Assembly (NCBI GenBank): GCA_944320845.1
Contig: CALUJA010000006.1
Span: 99,520-163,519, forward strand
Source: an uncultured Phocaeicola sp.
GTDB taxonomy: Bacteria; Bacteroidota; Bacteroidia; Bacteroidales; Bacteroidaceae
Reading direction: 5' to 3'
DNA length: 64,000 nt
The first letter of the stretch is position 1; the number at the start of each line of letters is the position of its first letter. The translations under genes and the position numbers were made by a program. Positions 52,580-61,021 of the stretch are shown one piece after another. The notes under the pieces were generated by a model that made no database searches, was not told the DNA's origin, and saw only the letters and a list, made by a program, of their open reading frames with translations.

Positions 52580-52652
52580 ACGGGAATAGCTCAGTTGGTA
52601 GAGCATCGGTCTCCAAAACCGAGTGTCGGGAGTTCGAGTCTCTCTTCCCGTG
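52580..52652 (+). tRNA. tRNA-Trp (anticodon CCA)
   Basis: 73 nt. Acceptor ACGGGAA pairs with TTCCCGT, D arm TAGCTCAGTTGGTAGAGCA, anticodon stem TCGGT/ACCGA with loop CTCCAAA (anticodon CCA), T arm with GTTCGAGTC, discriminator G52652. CCA is not encoded. It has its own promoter; no strong hairpin was seen in the 146 nt that follow before the coiled-coil gene. Confidence 0.95.
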
Positions 52653-52749
52653 CAAGCTTCCTGCGGCCTCTTTCATCGCATCCGGAATGTTGTCAGGCCT
52701 TCATTTCTACCCAAACCAACTATTTTTCGCAAAATAACGGCCAAATATT

Positions 52750-52779
52750 TTTGTGTTTCCAAGCAATCCATTATATTTG
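52750..52779 (+). promoter_or_regulatory. Promoter of the coiled-coil/zapA unit
   Basis: TTTG (52750-52753), an 18-nt spacer and TATATTTG (52772-52779), 19 nt before the ATG. Confidence 0.65.
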
Positions 52780-52798
52780 TATACAATTTTAGTGTACA

Positions 52799-53092
52799 AT
52801 GACGGAAGAAGACAAGACGCTGTTAAACGCATTTGAAAAAAAGCTGTGGCATTTTATCTCTCTCTATGAAATGCAGAAGCAAGAAAACACTTCCCTGCGG
52901 GAACTTCTTTCCAAAAAGGAAGAAGAACTTCAAGCCTGCGAAAACAGCCGGAAAGAATTGGAAGAAAAGTATACTAACCTGAAGATGGCGCGCATAATCA
53001 GTATCAACGACAATGAGCTTCGCGATACGAAACAACGGTTGGCGCGTCTGGTGCGTGAAGTCGACAAATGTATCGCTTTATTGAACGAATGA
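52799..53092 (+). CDS. Coiled-coil protein upstream of zapA, ZapB-like by position
   Basis: 97 residues, nearly all one helix. Heptad patterns span about 20-95 (ENTSLRELLSKKEEELQACE and ELEEKYTNLKMARI, then RDTKQRLARLVREVDKCI). No signal or membrane segment. It lies 16 nt before zapA. A division-ring partner of ZapA, comparable to ZapB, is a reasonable guess from position and shape only; sequence identity to ZapB is not evident. Confidence 0.7.
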   Translation: MTEEDKTLLNAFEKKLWHFISLYEMQKQENTSLRELLSKKEEELQACENSRKELEEKYTNLKMARIISINDNELRDTKQRLARLVREVDKCIALLNE

Positions 53093-53108
53093 CAAAAACG
53101 ATACGGAT

Positions 53109-53405
53109 ATGGACGATAGACAGAATATAAGTCTGTGGGTAGGCAACCAGCTGTTTAAGCTCAGCGTTCCCCTCAGCGAGGAGAAGCTATACCGCGATGC
53201 CGCCGAACAGATTAAAAATACACTAAACAAATACCGCCGAGACTATCCGGATTTTACTGCGGAAAGGATTATGGCAATGGCGACCCTTGAAATCTCGTTC
53301 CTATACATAACGGTGAAAGACAACAACGACACGAAACCTTTCACCGACAAGATAAAGGAATGGGAGAAAGAGATTGAGCGGCATGCCGGGAGCGAAAGCG
53401 AATAA
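53109..53405 (+). CDS. zapA: Cell division protein ZapA
   Basis: 98 residues. N-terminal beta domain (NISLWVGNQLFKLSVPLSEE) followed by a helix (EKLYRDAAEQIKNTLNKYR) and a long C-terminal helix, as in ZapA, which bundles FtsZ filaments. It precedes rny after 97 nt with a terminator between. Confidence 0.92.
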   Translation: MDDRQNISLWVGNQLFKLSVPLSEEKLYRDAAEQIKNTLNKYRRDYPDFTAERIMAMATLEISFLYITVKDNNDTKPFTDKIKEWEKEIERHAGSESE

Positions 53406-53428
53406 ACGTTTAGAAAAGAAAATGATTC

Positions 53429-53478
53429 ACGCACAAACTTAACGCTGAACAAAAGCAGCGGACGGTTTGTGCGTTTTT
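53429..53478 (+). terminator. Terminator between zapA and rny
   Basis: ACGCACAAAC (53429-53438) pairs with GTTTGTGCGT (53465-53474), with an inner CGCTG/CAGCG stem, followed by TTTT. No TAnnTTTG box is visible between it and rny, so read-through may feed rny. Confidence 0.75.
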
Positions 53479-53502
53479 ATTTATATATAAAACCTAAGTG
53501 AA

Positions 53503-55035
53503 ATGACAACAGTTATATTAGTGGTGGTAGCCTTTCTTGTCGGAGGGGCTCTTTCATATCTGTTTTTCAGGTACGGACTGAAATCCAAATATGAATCGGT
53601 TATTAAAGAAGCAGAAAACGAAGCGGAAGTTATCAAGAAAAACAAGCTGCTGGAAGTCAAGGAGAAGTTTCTGAACAAGAAGGCCGACCTGGAAAAGGAA
53701 GTGGCTTTACGCAATCAGAAAATCCAACAGGCGGAGAATAAGCTGAAACAGCGCGAGCTGGTCTTGAACCAGAAGAATGAAGAACTGCAGCGCAAGCGCA
53801 ACGAAGCCGAGGCTATCAAGGAGAATCTGGACGCACAATTGGTCGTTGTAGAAAAGAAGAAGGAGGAACTGGACAATCTTCAGGCGCAGGAGCGGACCAA
53901 ACTGGAAGCCATTTCCGGACTTTCGGCAGAAGAAGCCAAAGAGCGTCTGGTAGAGTCGCTGAAAGAAGAGGCCAAGACTCAGGCACAGTCCTATATCAAC
54001 GACATCATGGATGATGCCAAGCTTACGGCCAACCGTGAAGCGAAGCGCATCGTCATCCAGTCTATCCAGCGTGTGGCAGCCGAAACGGCCATCGAGAACT
54101 CTGTTACGGTATTCCATATAGAATCGGACGAGATAAAGGGACGAATCATCGGCCGCGAAGGACGCAACATCCGCGCGCTTGAGGCCGCTACGGGCGTAGA
54201 GATTGTCGTTGACGACACGCCGGAAGCCATCGTGCTTTCCGCATTCGACCCGGTTCGCCGCGAAATTGCCCGTTTGGCCCTCCACCAGTTGGTTACCGAC
54301 GGACGCATTCACCCGGCCCGCATCGAAGAAGTGGTGGCCAAAGTGCGCAAGCAGGTAGAGGATGAAATCATCGAGACGGGAAAGCGCACCACGATTGACT
54401 TGGGAATCCACGGACTGCATCCGGAACTTATCCGCATCATCGGTAAGATGAAATACCGTTCCTCTTACGGACAGAACCTGTTGCAGCATGCGCGCGAAAC
54501 GGCCAATCTTTGCGCCGTCATGGCTTCAGAATTGGGACTGAATCCCAAAAAGGCCAAACGTGCCGGCCTGCTGCACGATATAGGCAAGGTGCCTGATGAA
54601 GAGCCGGAACTGCCGCACGCACTGCTGGGTATGAAGCTTGCAGAAAAATATAAGGAAAAGCCCGACATCTGCAATGCCATTGGCGCACATCACGACGAGG
54701 TGGAAATGACCAGCTTGCTGGCTCCCATCGTGCAGGTTTGCGATGCCATCTCCGGCGCGCGTCCGGGTGCACGCCGCGAAATCGTAGAGGCTTACATCAA
54801 GCGTCTGAATGACCTCGAACAGCTTGCCATGTCTTACCCGGGCGTGACAAAGACCTACGCCATCCAGGCTGGCCGTGAACTCCGCGTTATCGTAGGGGCA
54901 GACAAGATTGACGACAAGCAGACCGAGAGCCTGTCGACCGAGATAGCCAAGAAGATTCAGGATGAAATGACTTATCCGGGGCAGGTCAAGATTACGGTTA
55001 TCCGCGAAACACGCGCGGTAAGCTTCGCCAAATAA
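53503..55035 (+). CDS. rny: Ribonuclease Y
   Basis: 510 residues. Membrane anchor at about 2-20, a long coiled coil to about 195, a KH RNA-binding domain ([23 protein letters not shown]) at about 205-270, and an HD domain with [11 protein letters not shown] and HHDE motifs. It starts mRNA decay from the membrane. It has the usual length of RNase Y (about 520). Confidence 0.97.
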   Translation: MTTVILVVVAFLVGGALSYLFFRYGLKSKYESVIKEAENEAEVIKKNKLLEVKEKFLNKKADLEKEVALRNQKIQQAENKLKQRELVLNQKNEELQRKRNEAEAIKENLDAQLVVVEKKKEELDNLQAQERTKLEAISGLSAEEAKERLVESLKEEAKTQAQSYINDIMDDAKLTANREAKRIVIQSIQRVAAETAIENSVTVFHIESDEIKGRIIGREGRNIRALEAATGVEIVVDDTPEAIVLSAFDPVRREIARLALHQLVTDGRIHPARIEEVVAKVRKQVEDEIIETGKRTTIDLGIHGLHPELIRIIGKMKYRSSYGQNLLQHARETANLCAVMASELGLNPKKAKRAGLLHDIGKVPDEEPELPHALLGMKLAEKYKEKPDICNAIGAHHDEVEMTSLLAPIVQVCDAISGARPGARREIVEAYIKRLNDLEQLAMSYPGVTKTYAIQAGRELRVIVGADKIDDKQTESLSTEIAKKIQDEMTYPGQVKITVIRETRAVSFAK

Positions 55036-55094
55036 GAGCATGCAAACGACTTACGGCCCACATCGCAAAGCCCGATGTGCCGGAAAACATAAGG

Positions 55095-55129
55095 AAGTCC
55101 CTCCCAAGCAATTCGGGAGGGACTTTTTC
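55095..55129 (+). terminator. Terminator of rny
   Basis: An 11-bp perfect stem AAGTCCCTCCC (55095-55105) and GGGAGGGACTT (55115-55125), followed by T-run. Confidence 0.9.
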
Positions 55130-55410
55130 TTTATGCCAACGTGAGTTTTCATACCGGGCCAGCGCTGACATGAAGCAGGCAAAAAGTTTTTTGCCCGAGC
55201 CAATCCGCACGCTCTGAACGGGCATCCCCAAACTTGATGCGGAAATCGTCCGAAACTGCGCCGCCCAACGGAAACCGCATGGGTGCAGGCCGTCCTTGAA
55301 GCCGGACGGTTCACCGCCACGGCACTGCCCAAACAAGCCATTCCCTTTGATTCAGACCATCCGGCGGGCAGACAAATATGCTTAACACTTCATGCTTTCC
55401 TGATAAAATG
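55130..55410. other. Gene-free stretch with small hairpins
   Basis: About 280 nt. Small perfect hairpins GGCAAAAA/TTTTTGCC (near 55177-55194) and CCGTCC/GGACGG (near 55288-55309) are seen. A 59-codon plus frame ending near 55409 resembles protein-like sequence but has no start. No gene or RNA class recognised; a decayed gene is possible. Confidence 0.45.
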
Positions 55411-55452
55411 ATAGCCCGCCTGCCGGTTCTCCCTTGCCGGCAAGCGGGCTAT
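55411..55452 (-). terminator. Terminator of the GLUG lipoprotein gene
   Basis: ATAGCCCGC with CTGCCGG (from 55411) pairs with GCCGGCAAGCGGGCTAT (to 55452), one mismatch. On the minus strand it is followed by CATTTTATC. Confidence 0.75.
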
Positions 55453-55496
55453 AACTGTCTCTTCCACAGAAAGACGGGGTATCGGGCCGTCAGCAA

Positions 55497-57041
55497 TCAG
55501 TTTGCTCCCGGTTCGCCTTCGGCCAATGCAGGCGGATTGGAAGTTCCGTCGGTCTGCACGAAATGATACTCGCACTTCTTCACATTGTCTCGGTTGTAGG
55601 CCGTAATGTGCTTGTTCAACTCGGTGGTGGTTGTCTCCCAATCAAGCTTCCCGTCCGCGGTAAGACTTACCTCAGTGGATGTTGACGGCATGTAGGTATA
55701 GTAAACATTAGTAAGCGAAGGATCTTCAACCCCGTCTATCAGCACCCGGCCCGAAGCATAGATTGCAGACTGATAGACATAGTAATTCTGATGACCGATG
55801 AACGGACCAGCCTTTACAGGGGCTTGTGCCGTTCCGGCAAAGTAGCAGCCTACAATATATTCATCGTTATCGCCAAAACCAACGAGTCCGCCTGCGTAGC
55901 CTGTACGGCTTTCCGACTCGGTGCCCGTAACTTCGGCAAGGGAATAGCAGCCAGACAGACAGCCGCTGCTAAGCCAACCCACCAGACCTCCGGCATATAC
56001 GGGCGAACTCACGCGGCATGTCTCGGTTGTATGGCAGCCGGTGATTCCCCGCCCCTCAAGAAAACCGACGATGCCGCCTACTCTGGACAGGCCGGTAACT
56101 TCCGCTCCCGACGAACAGTCGCGCAATTCGGTGCTCGAGCCGTAAAGGTAGCCCGCGATGCCTCCGGCCATGGAGCCCGTTACATGGCAATTCTCCGTGG
56201 TATAACAGTCTCTCACGGTTTGCCCCAGCGTCTGCATGGAGTTCTGCCCTACAATACCGCCCACTTGGCTGAAGCTACCTCCGGCAGTGAAAGTACCTTC
56301 GGCGGTGCAGTTCCTTATCGTACTGCCATTGTGAGCATAGCCGACGATGCCGCCCACCATAGTAAGGGCAGTGCGACTCGAACCGCCATCCACCGCTCCG
56401 CCGTCAATGGTTCCCCGGAAAGTGCAGTTCACAATCTGCCCGCCGTCACACTCGCCGGCTATGCCGCCGCCACGGTAGCTTTCATCATCGCCTGTGTAAC
56501 GCATGCTGCCTTCTACCGTAAGGTTGATTACTTTTGCCCCATCCTCTACCGTGCAGAAAAAGCCATGACTGCTGTGGTCATTCTCGATGCGCATCCCACT
56601 GATGGTGTGTCCCGCGCCATCGAACGTGATGTTACCCAAGAGGTCTACCGCCTCCCAAGTAAGGGTTTCCGTACAATAATCCGGCATGTCATTGCCTAAT
56701 ACAATATCAGCAGCCAGCACAGCACTGGCTTCCGGACATCCGTTCTCCCAAATACCCCGTGCCCATACGTTCAATCCGCGTTCGGTACGGATAGTATAAA
56801 CGCCAGTGGCCTCGTCATAAGTCAAATCCTCATCGGTATAGTCGGTGTTATAATTTGAACCGGTCGAACCGCCGCCTCCATTGTCCTCGGTACCGCCGCC
56901 GGCCGAGCCTCCGCCGCCGTTGTTCTCGGTATCATCGCCTGCCGGATTTTCTTCGGTACAGGCAGTTGTCATTGTCAGGCACAGTGCGGCCGCCAGCAAG
57001 CCTGTGCCGAATGTTCGGATTAAATCTTTGTACTTCATCAT
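55497..57041 (-). CDS. GLUG-repeat surface lipoprotein
   Basis: 514 residues. Signal peptide with lipidation Cys28 (LTMTTAC); the next residues TEENPAGDD are acidic, like a Bacteroidetes surface-export signal. A Gly/Ser-rich linker containing two TEDN/TENN-GGGGS-type units follows (about 38-62). The main part (about 75-430) has repeated GGIVGY/GGLVGW motifs (GLUG type), about every 40-45 residues, forming a predicted beta-helix with many paired Cys. Such proteins often bind host or bacterial surfaces. It has two candidate ATGs (57041, 57038). Confidence 0.85.
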   Translation of the reverse strand: MMKYKDLIRTFGTGLLAAALCLTMTTACTEENPAGDDTENNGGGGSAGGGTEDNGGGGSTGSNYNTDYTDEDLTYDEATGVYTIRTERGLNVWARGIWENGCPEASAVLAADIVLGNDMPDYCTETLTWEAVDLLGNITFDGAGHTISGMRIENDHSSHGFFCTVEDGAKVINLTVEGSMRYTGDDESYRGGGIAGECDGGQIVNCTFRGTIDGGAVDGGSSRTALTMVGGIVGYAHNGSTIRNCTAEGTFTAGGSFSQVGGIVGQNSMQTLGQTVRDCYTTENCHVTGSMAGGIAGYLYGSSTELRDCSSGAEVTGLSRVGGIVGFLEGRGITGCHTTETCRVSSPVYAGGLVGWLSSGCLSGCYSLAEVTGTESESRTGYAGGLVGFGDNDEYIVGCYFAGTAQAPVKAGPFIGHQNYYVYQSAIYASGRVLIDGVEDPSLTNVYYTYMPSTSTEVSLTADGKLDWETTTTELNKHITAYNRDNVKKCEYHFVQTDGTSNPPALAEGEPGAN

Positions 57042-57049
57042 TGCTATTT

Positions 57050-57313
57050 TTATTGGTTCGTAATTACAGTGCAGAATTTGTTATTGACAGCCCGTTTAAG
57101 GCAAAAGAAGAGCTTCTTCACACCCACGGCAATATGGGCGGAAGTTTTTGTCTGATTACGAATAAGAGGTGGATTGTGAATCCGCGCCCCTGAACGGATG
57201 GTAGTCTCTTTTTTCATCTTGCCAAATAACCTTACAGCCTGCGCGCGTGGCGGCAGGCCCTGTAAATTATTCTGCAAGACGGGACGCAGATATGAAAAAA
57301 TCGCTTCTGTCAT
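57050..57313 (-). CDS. Possible leader reading frame upstream of the GLUG lipoprotein
   Basis: 87 codons starting MTEAIFSYLRPVLQNNLQGL and ending CTVITNQ. It is basic, with no known domain. Its stop lies only 8 nt before the lipoprotein ATG. It begins within a shorter overlapping frame of 27 codons (57267-57350). It may be a translated leader, or simply an open frame in a structured untranslated region. I cannot tell which from one sequence. Confidence 0.35.
   Translation of the reverse strand: MTEAIFSYLRPVLQNNLQGLPPRAQAVRLFGKMKKETTIRSGARIHNPPLIRNQTKTSAHIAVGVKKLFFCLKRAVNNKFCTVITNQ
57232..57265 (-). promoter_or_regulatory. Strong hairpin in the lipoprotein leader
   Basis: TTACAG..CCTGC pairs with GCAGG..CTGTAA across a 10-nt loop, with a two-base bulge. 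Another small hairpin (AGCCG/CGGCT) lies at 57406-57421, just after the predicted transcription start. They suggest regulation at the RNA level. Confidence 0.4.
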
Positions 57314-57434
57314 GTATCGGGAAGAAGAGCCGTCCCATTACTTTCAGCATGGCAGCTCTCGCGCACGCCGTGCCGAATTGCCAAGGTAATGTAATCTTCC
57401 CCTTGAGCCGTGTAACCGGCTTCAGTTTGCACTA

Positions 57435-57442
57435 CAAAATTA
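57435..57442 (-). promoter_or_regulatory. -7 box for the lipoprotein leader transcript
   Basis: Reads TAATTTTG on the minus strand, 393 nt before the lipoprotein ATG, which implies a leader of about 390 nt. No box lies closer. Confidence 0.5.
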
Positions 57443-57601
57443 CTAAAAAATTTGTATTTAAAAGAAAACGGGCCTTTTTTATCTTTAATTCTCTAATGAA
57501 TGCCCTCAAGATGTCCAGACCAGCCAGGTTTTGTCTATTGTGGCTGCGCCAACGCAGCGGCAGCGACGGCACTTGCATGACGGGATATAAAGAAAAACAA
57601 A
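57443..57601. other. Intergenic stretch upstream of the leader promoter
   Basis: About 160 nt, AT-rich near the promoter and GC-richer toward 57560. No gene or RNA class recognised. Confidence 0.45.
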
Positions 57602-57649
57602 CAATGCCGCACCTTCGCCCAATCAATATCCGGCAAAGGCACGGCATTG
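57602..57649 (-). terminator. Terminator of trmB-mrp
   Basis: CAATGCCG (57602-57609) pairs with CGGCATTG (57642-57649), and inner CCTT/GCC segments extend the stem. On the minus strand it is followed by TTTGTTTTTCTTT, about 73 nt after the mrp stop. Confidence 0.8.
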
Positions 57650-57721
57650 CTTTACATCCATGCGGCAGGGCAAAATCCAGGTTTCATCGCGGCCCGACCG
57701 TCGTTTGATATGGAGACAAAA

Positions 57722-58822
57722 TTATTTGTGCGTATGCACAATCTCTGTCGGAGCCAGTTCGGCGTTGCGTTTCTCCGTCTGCGCCACCACATTGCGCGCC
57801 AGTTCCACAAAAGCCTGCCCGGTTACCGAGTTTTCATCCAGAGCCGCCGGCGTTCCCTTGTCGCCGTTTTCACAGATGCTCTGCACGATAGGAATCTGTC
57901 CCAATAAGGGAACATTCAGTTCTTCGGCCAAACGCTTCGTCCCTTCCCTGCCAAAAAGATAATATCTGCTTTCAGGAAGTTCGGCCGGAGTAAACCATGC
58001 CATGTTTTCCACCAGACCCAAAATCGGCACATTCACCTTGTCGTTCGTATACATATTGATACCCTTGCGGGCGTCAGCCAATGCCACTTCCTGCGGGGTG
58101 CTTACAATCACCGCTCCAGTTATGGCAAGCGTCTGGAGCAAGGTGAGATGGATGTCGCTTGTTCCCGGAGGCGTATCCAGAATGAAGTAGTCCAAGTCGC
58201 CCCAGTTGGCGTCTCCCACCAATTGTTTCAGGGCATTGCTTGCCATTCCCCCCCGCCACAGTGTAGCCTGGTCGGGGTCAACGAAAAAACCGATGGAGAG
58301 CAGCTTGATTCCGTATTTCTCAACCGGGATAATCAAATCGCGTCCGTCAATCGTCTCGGCATACGGACGGGCGTCCTCCACCTGAAACATTTTGGGAACC
58401 GAAGGCCCGAATATGTCCGCATCCAGCAAACCTACCTTATATCCCAACTTCGACAAGGCTACGGCAAGGTTAGCCGCAACGGTCGACTTGCCCACTCCGC
58501 CTTTTCCCGAAGAAACGGCTATCACATTCTTTACCTGCGGAAGCATCTTCCCCGGCTCGGGGCGGGCCGCCTGCCGGCTCTCCGTGGCGATTGTCACTTC
58601 CACATCCTTTGAAACATACGTGTGTATCGCCGCTTCGGCCGACTTGACGACCGATTTCATGAAGGGGTCGGTCGGCTTGTCAAATACCAGCGAGAAACTT
58701 ACCTTCATTCCGTCAATGCGGAGATTGTCGGCAACCATTTCCGCCTCAACGATATTCTTTCCGTTTCCCGGATAACGCACGGTTGCCAGTGCGTCAAGAA
58801 TCAATTTTGGATAAAGAGTCAT
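57722..58822 (-). CDS. mrp: Mrp/NBP35-family iron-sulfur carrier ATPase
   Basis: 366 residues. N-terminal MIP18/DUF59 domain (1 to about 80), then a deviant Walker A GKGGVGKST (106-114), DADIFGPSVP and DTPPGTSD. It is thought to carry iron-sulfur clusters to target proteins. The usual C-x-x-C near residue 275 is absent: the site reads ENMAWFTPAELPESRYY. I believe this is usual in Bacteroidetes, which implies another way of holding the cluster. It ends with two His (IVHTHK). Co-transcribed with trmB, 15 nt upstream. Confidence 0.92.
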   Translation of the reverse strand: MTLYPKLILDALATVRYPGNGKNIVEAEMVADNLRIDGMKVSFSLVFDKPTDPFMKSVVKSAEAAIHTYVSKDVEVTIATESRQAARPEPGKMLPQVKNVIAVSSGKGGVGKSTVAANLAVALSKLGYKVGLLDADIFGPSVPKMFQVEDARPYAETIDGRDLIIPVEKYGIKLLSIGFFVDPDQATLWRGGMASNALKQLVGDANWGDLDYFILDTPPGTSDIHLTLLQTLAITGAVIVSTPQEVALADARKGINMYTNDKVNVPILGLVENMAWFTPAELPESRYYLFGREGTKRLAEELNVPLLGQIPIVQSICENGDKGTPAALDENSVTGQAFVELARNVVAQTEKRNAELAPTEIVHTHK

Positions 58823-58837
58823 ATCAAATTGAATTAA

Positions 58838-59593
58838 TCATCTGCTTGTTTTCAGCCCGCTCCGCTTGCTGCGGTTATAGCTGCGGTAGTCGTCCAGCTC
58901 TATCTCCACCTCCGGCTCATGCAGCTCTCCCTCCTTCGGCAGGCGGAACTTGATGTACTTGATGCTCAGTCCGCGGTCAAGCCACTGCTGCTCATAATAC
59001 GTGCGGATGCTGAGGTCTTCGTCGATGCCCGAATGATAAAGGTCGTCTGTCTGATACTCCACCGGCAGACGGTTGGCTTCAACCATGCACCGGGTATAGG
59101 TAAACATAAAGTTGCTGTCCGTCTTCAGATGGATTATCCCGTCGGGAATCAGGAACTTGCGGTAACGCTCCATAAAGTAGGTCGAGGTGAGCCGCTTGGT
59201 AGCCTTCTTCATCTGCGGGTCGGAAAAGGTCAGCCAGATTTCGCTTACCTCACCCGGAGCGAAAAACCGGTCGATAATCTCGATGTTGGTACGCAGGAAA
59301 GCCACATTCTTCAGCCCCTCTTTCAGTGCTTCGGTAGCACCGGTCCACATCCGCGCCCCCTTGATATCCACCCCGATAAAGTTCTTGTCGGCATAACGGC
59401 GTGCCAGTCCTACCGTATACTCCCCTCTTCCGCATCCAAGCTCCAGCACAATCGGATTGTCATTCCGAAAAAAGTCCCGGTTCCAGTTTCCCTTCATCGC
59501 AAACGGAATGTCGTCCACTGCCGAATACGGGTATTCAAACACATGCGGATAAGCCGCCATATCCGCGAACTTCGCTAATTTTCCTTTTCCCAT
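58838..59593 (-). CDS. trmB: tRNA (guanine-N7)-methyltransferase
   Basis: 251 residues from the ATG at 59593 ([12 protein letters not shown]); an upstream in-frame start at 59617 overlaps the promoter box. It methylates G46 of tRNA. Seen: [16 protein letters not shown] for S-adenosylmethionine binding, [12 protein letters not shown], and the [16 protein letters not shown] block. First gene of the trmB-mrp unit. Confidence 0.95.
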   Translation of the reverse strand: MGKGKLAKFADMAAYPHVFEYPYSAVDDIPFAMKGNWNRDFFRNDNPIVLELGCGRGEYTVGLARRYADKNFIGVDIKGARMWTGATEALKEGLKNVAFLRTNIEIIDRFFAPGEVSEIWLTFSDPQMKKATKRLTSTYFMERYRKFLIPDGIIHLKTDSNFMFTYTRCMVEANRLPVEYQTDDLYHSGIDEDLSIRTYYEQQWLDRGLSIKYIKFRLPKEGELHEPEVEIELDDYRSYNRSKRSGLKTSR

Positions 59594-59614
59594 CTGTATA
59601 ATTCTGTTTGCAGG

Positions 59615-59622
59615 CAAATTTA
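59615..59622 (-). promoter_or_regulatory. -7 box for trmB-mrp
   Basis: Reads TAAATTTG on the minus strand, 21 nt before the ATG. Confidence 0.5.
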
Positions 59623-59716
59623 TAGCTTTTCAGCGGAATGAACAAACGAAAAGGCGCTTTTGCCAGCCAAACAGCAATGCGGCATCCGGCCGTGCCGCCG
59701 CCGGACAAGACAGTAA

Positions 59717-59757
59717 AAGGAGGTTACATCCCCCGCCTCCGGCGGTGTAACCTCCTT
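59717..59757 (-). terminator. Terminator of the oad operon
   Basis: AAGGAGGTTACA (59717-59728) pairs with TGTAACCTCCTT (59746-59757); CCGCC/GGCGG extends the stem inside. On the minus strand it is followed by TTACTGTC, and it lies 28 nt after the oadB stop. Confidence 0.85.
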
Positions 59758-59785
59758 CTTTATCACGCTGAAACCGTCTGTTCGC

Positions 59786-61021
59786 TTATCCCAGGAAAGA
59801 AATCAGGACACCGGCAGCGACCGCCGAACCGATGACACCCGAAATGTTGCTTGCCATGCAATATTGCAGAACATGGTTCTTCGGGTCATACTTCAGGGCA
59901 ATCTCATTGGCGACACGGCTTGCCATAGGCACGGCGCTCAGGCCCGTAGCACCAATCAGCGGGTTGATTTTCTTCTTTGTAAAGAGATTGACAACCTTCA
60001 CAAACAGGATACCGCCGGAGATTGACAAGGCAAACGCCAGGAAACCGCCGATGACAATGCCGATTGTCGTCCAGTTAAGGAAAGCATCGGTCGTCATCGT
60101 AGCGCCTACGGAAATGCCCAAAAATATCGTAGCCGCATTCATGATACTGTTTGACGCGGCATCAAACAGGCGGGAAGTATTGCTTCCGATTTCCTTCACC
60201 AGATTACCGAACATCAGCATACCAATCAAAGGAACGGCTGTAGGCACAAACAAGGCGACAATAGTCGTACATGCTATCGGGAAGACAATCTTCAACACAC
60301 GCAGATTCTTGATTTCCGTGTTCGACGGATACTTCTTTTCCTGCTCCTTCATATTGATGGAAAGCTCCTTCTTCGTACACCAGATGCGGACAACCAAGGG
60401 AACAATGACCGGAACCAAAGCCATATAGGAATAAGCGGCTATGGCAATCGGGCCCAACAGGTGGGGAGCCAGCTTAATGGTGGTAAAGATAGCCGTCGGG
60501 CCATCGGCTCCTCCGATGATTCCCAAAGAGGCAGCCTCCTTAGGAGTGAATCCCATCAGGATAGAGATAATCAAAACGGCAAAGATACCCAACTGGGCAG
60601 CCGCTCCGAATATGGAAAGACGCAGATTGCGCAGCATCGGGCCGAAGTCGGTCAGCGCACCTACACCCATAAAGATAATGGGCGGCAAAAATCCCGTCTT
60701 AATCAGCATATAATAAATGAAGTTCATCAGGCCCAATTCATGAGCAATCTCATGCAAAGGCATCTCCCAAATGTTCTTCATCACACCGTTTACCATGACC
60801 ATGCCGTTTTCATCCGCCTGGATTACGCCCATCTCGCCACCCGGGAAATTGGCCAGCAAAACCCCGAAGGCAATCGGAACCAACAGCAGAGGCTCATACT
60901 GCTTCTTTATTCCCAGATAAAGCAGGATGAAGGCTATGGCATACATGATAAGGAACCGCGGGTCAGCCACGATATTGCTGAATGCGGTCATGTCATATAG
61001 TCTTTCAAATATATCTTCCAT
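59786..61021 (-). CDS. oadB: Sodium-translocating decarboxylase beta subunit
   Basis: 411 residues, with about nine to eleven hydrophobic segments. It has the conserved GALTDFGPMLRNLRLSIFGAAAQ and GIIGGADGPTAIF blocks with the Asp that couples decarboxylation to sodium export. It ends with FARSI-free helix ASNISGVIGSAVAAGVLISF. The ATG overlaps the oadA stop (TAATG). With alpha and gamma it forms the membrane part of the pump (oxaloacetate or methylmalonyl-CoA type; the alpha subunit decides). Confidence 0.95.
   Translation of the reverse strand: MEDIFERLYDMTAFSNIVADPRFLIMYAIAFILLYLGIKKQYEPLLLVPIAFGVLLANFPGGEMGVIQADENGMVMVNGVMKNIWEMPLHEIAHELGLMNFIYYMLIKTGFLPPIIFMGVGALTDFGPMLRNLRLSIFGAAAQLGIFAVLIISILMGFTPKEAASLGIIGGADGPTAIFTTIKLAPHLLGPIAIAAYSYMALVPVIVPLVVRIWCTKKELSINMKEQEKKYPSNTEIKNLRVLKIVFPIACTTIVALFVPTAVPLIGMLMFGNLVKEIGSNTSRLFDAASNSIMNAATIFLGISVGATMTTDAFLNWTTIGIVIGGFLAFALSISGGILFVKVVNLFTKKKINPLIGATGLSAVPMASRVANEIALKYDPKNHVLQYCMASNISGVIGSAVAAGVLISFLG

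Noticed and set aside
53406-53502. 6S RNA next to zapA, as in some other bacteria
   Set aside because: The gap is only 97 nt and is filled by a terminator hairpin.
54998-55341. Overlapping minus-strand frames of 112 and 96 codons at the end of rny
   Set aside because: They run through the rny terminator and the rny 3' end; no domain or promoter.
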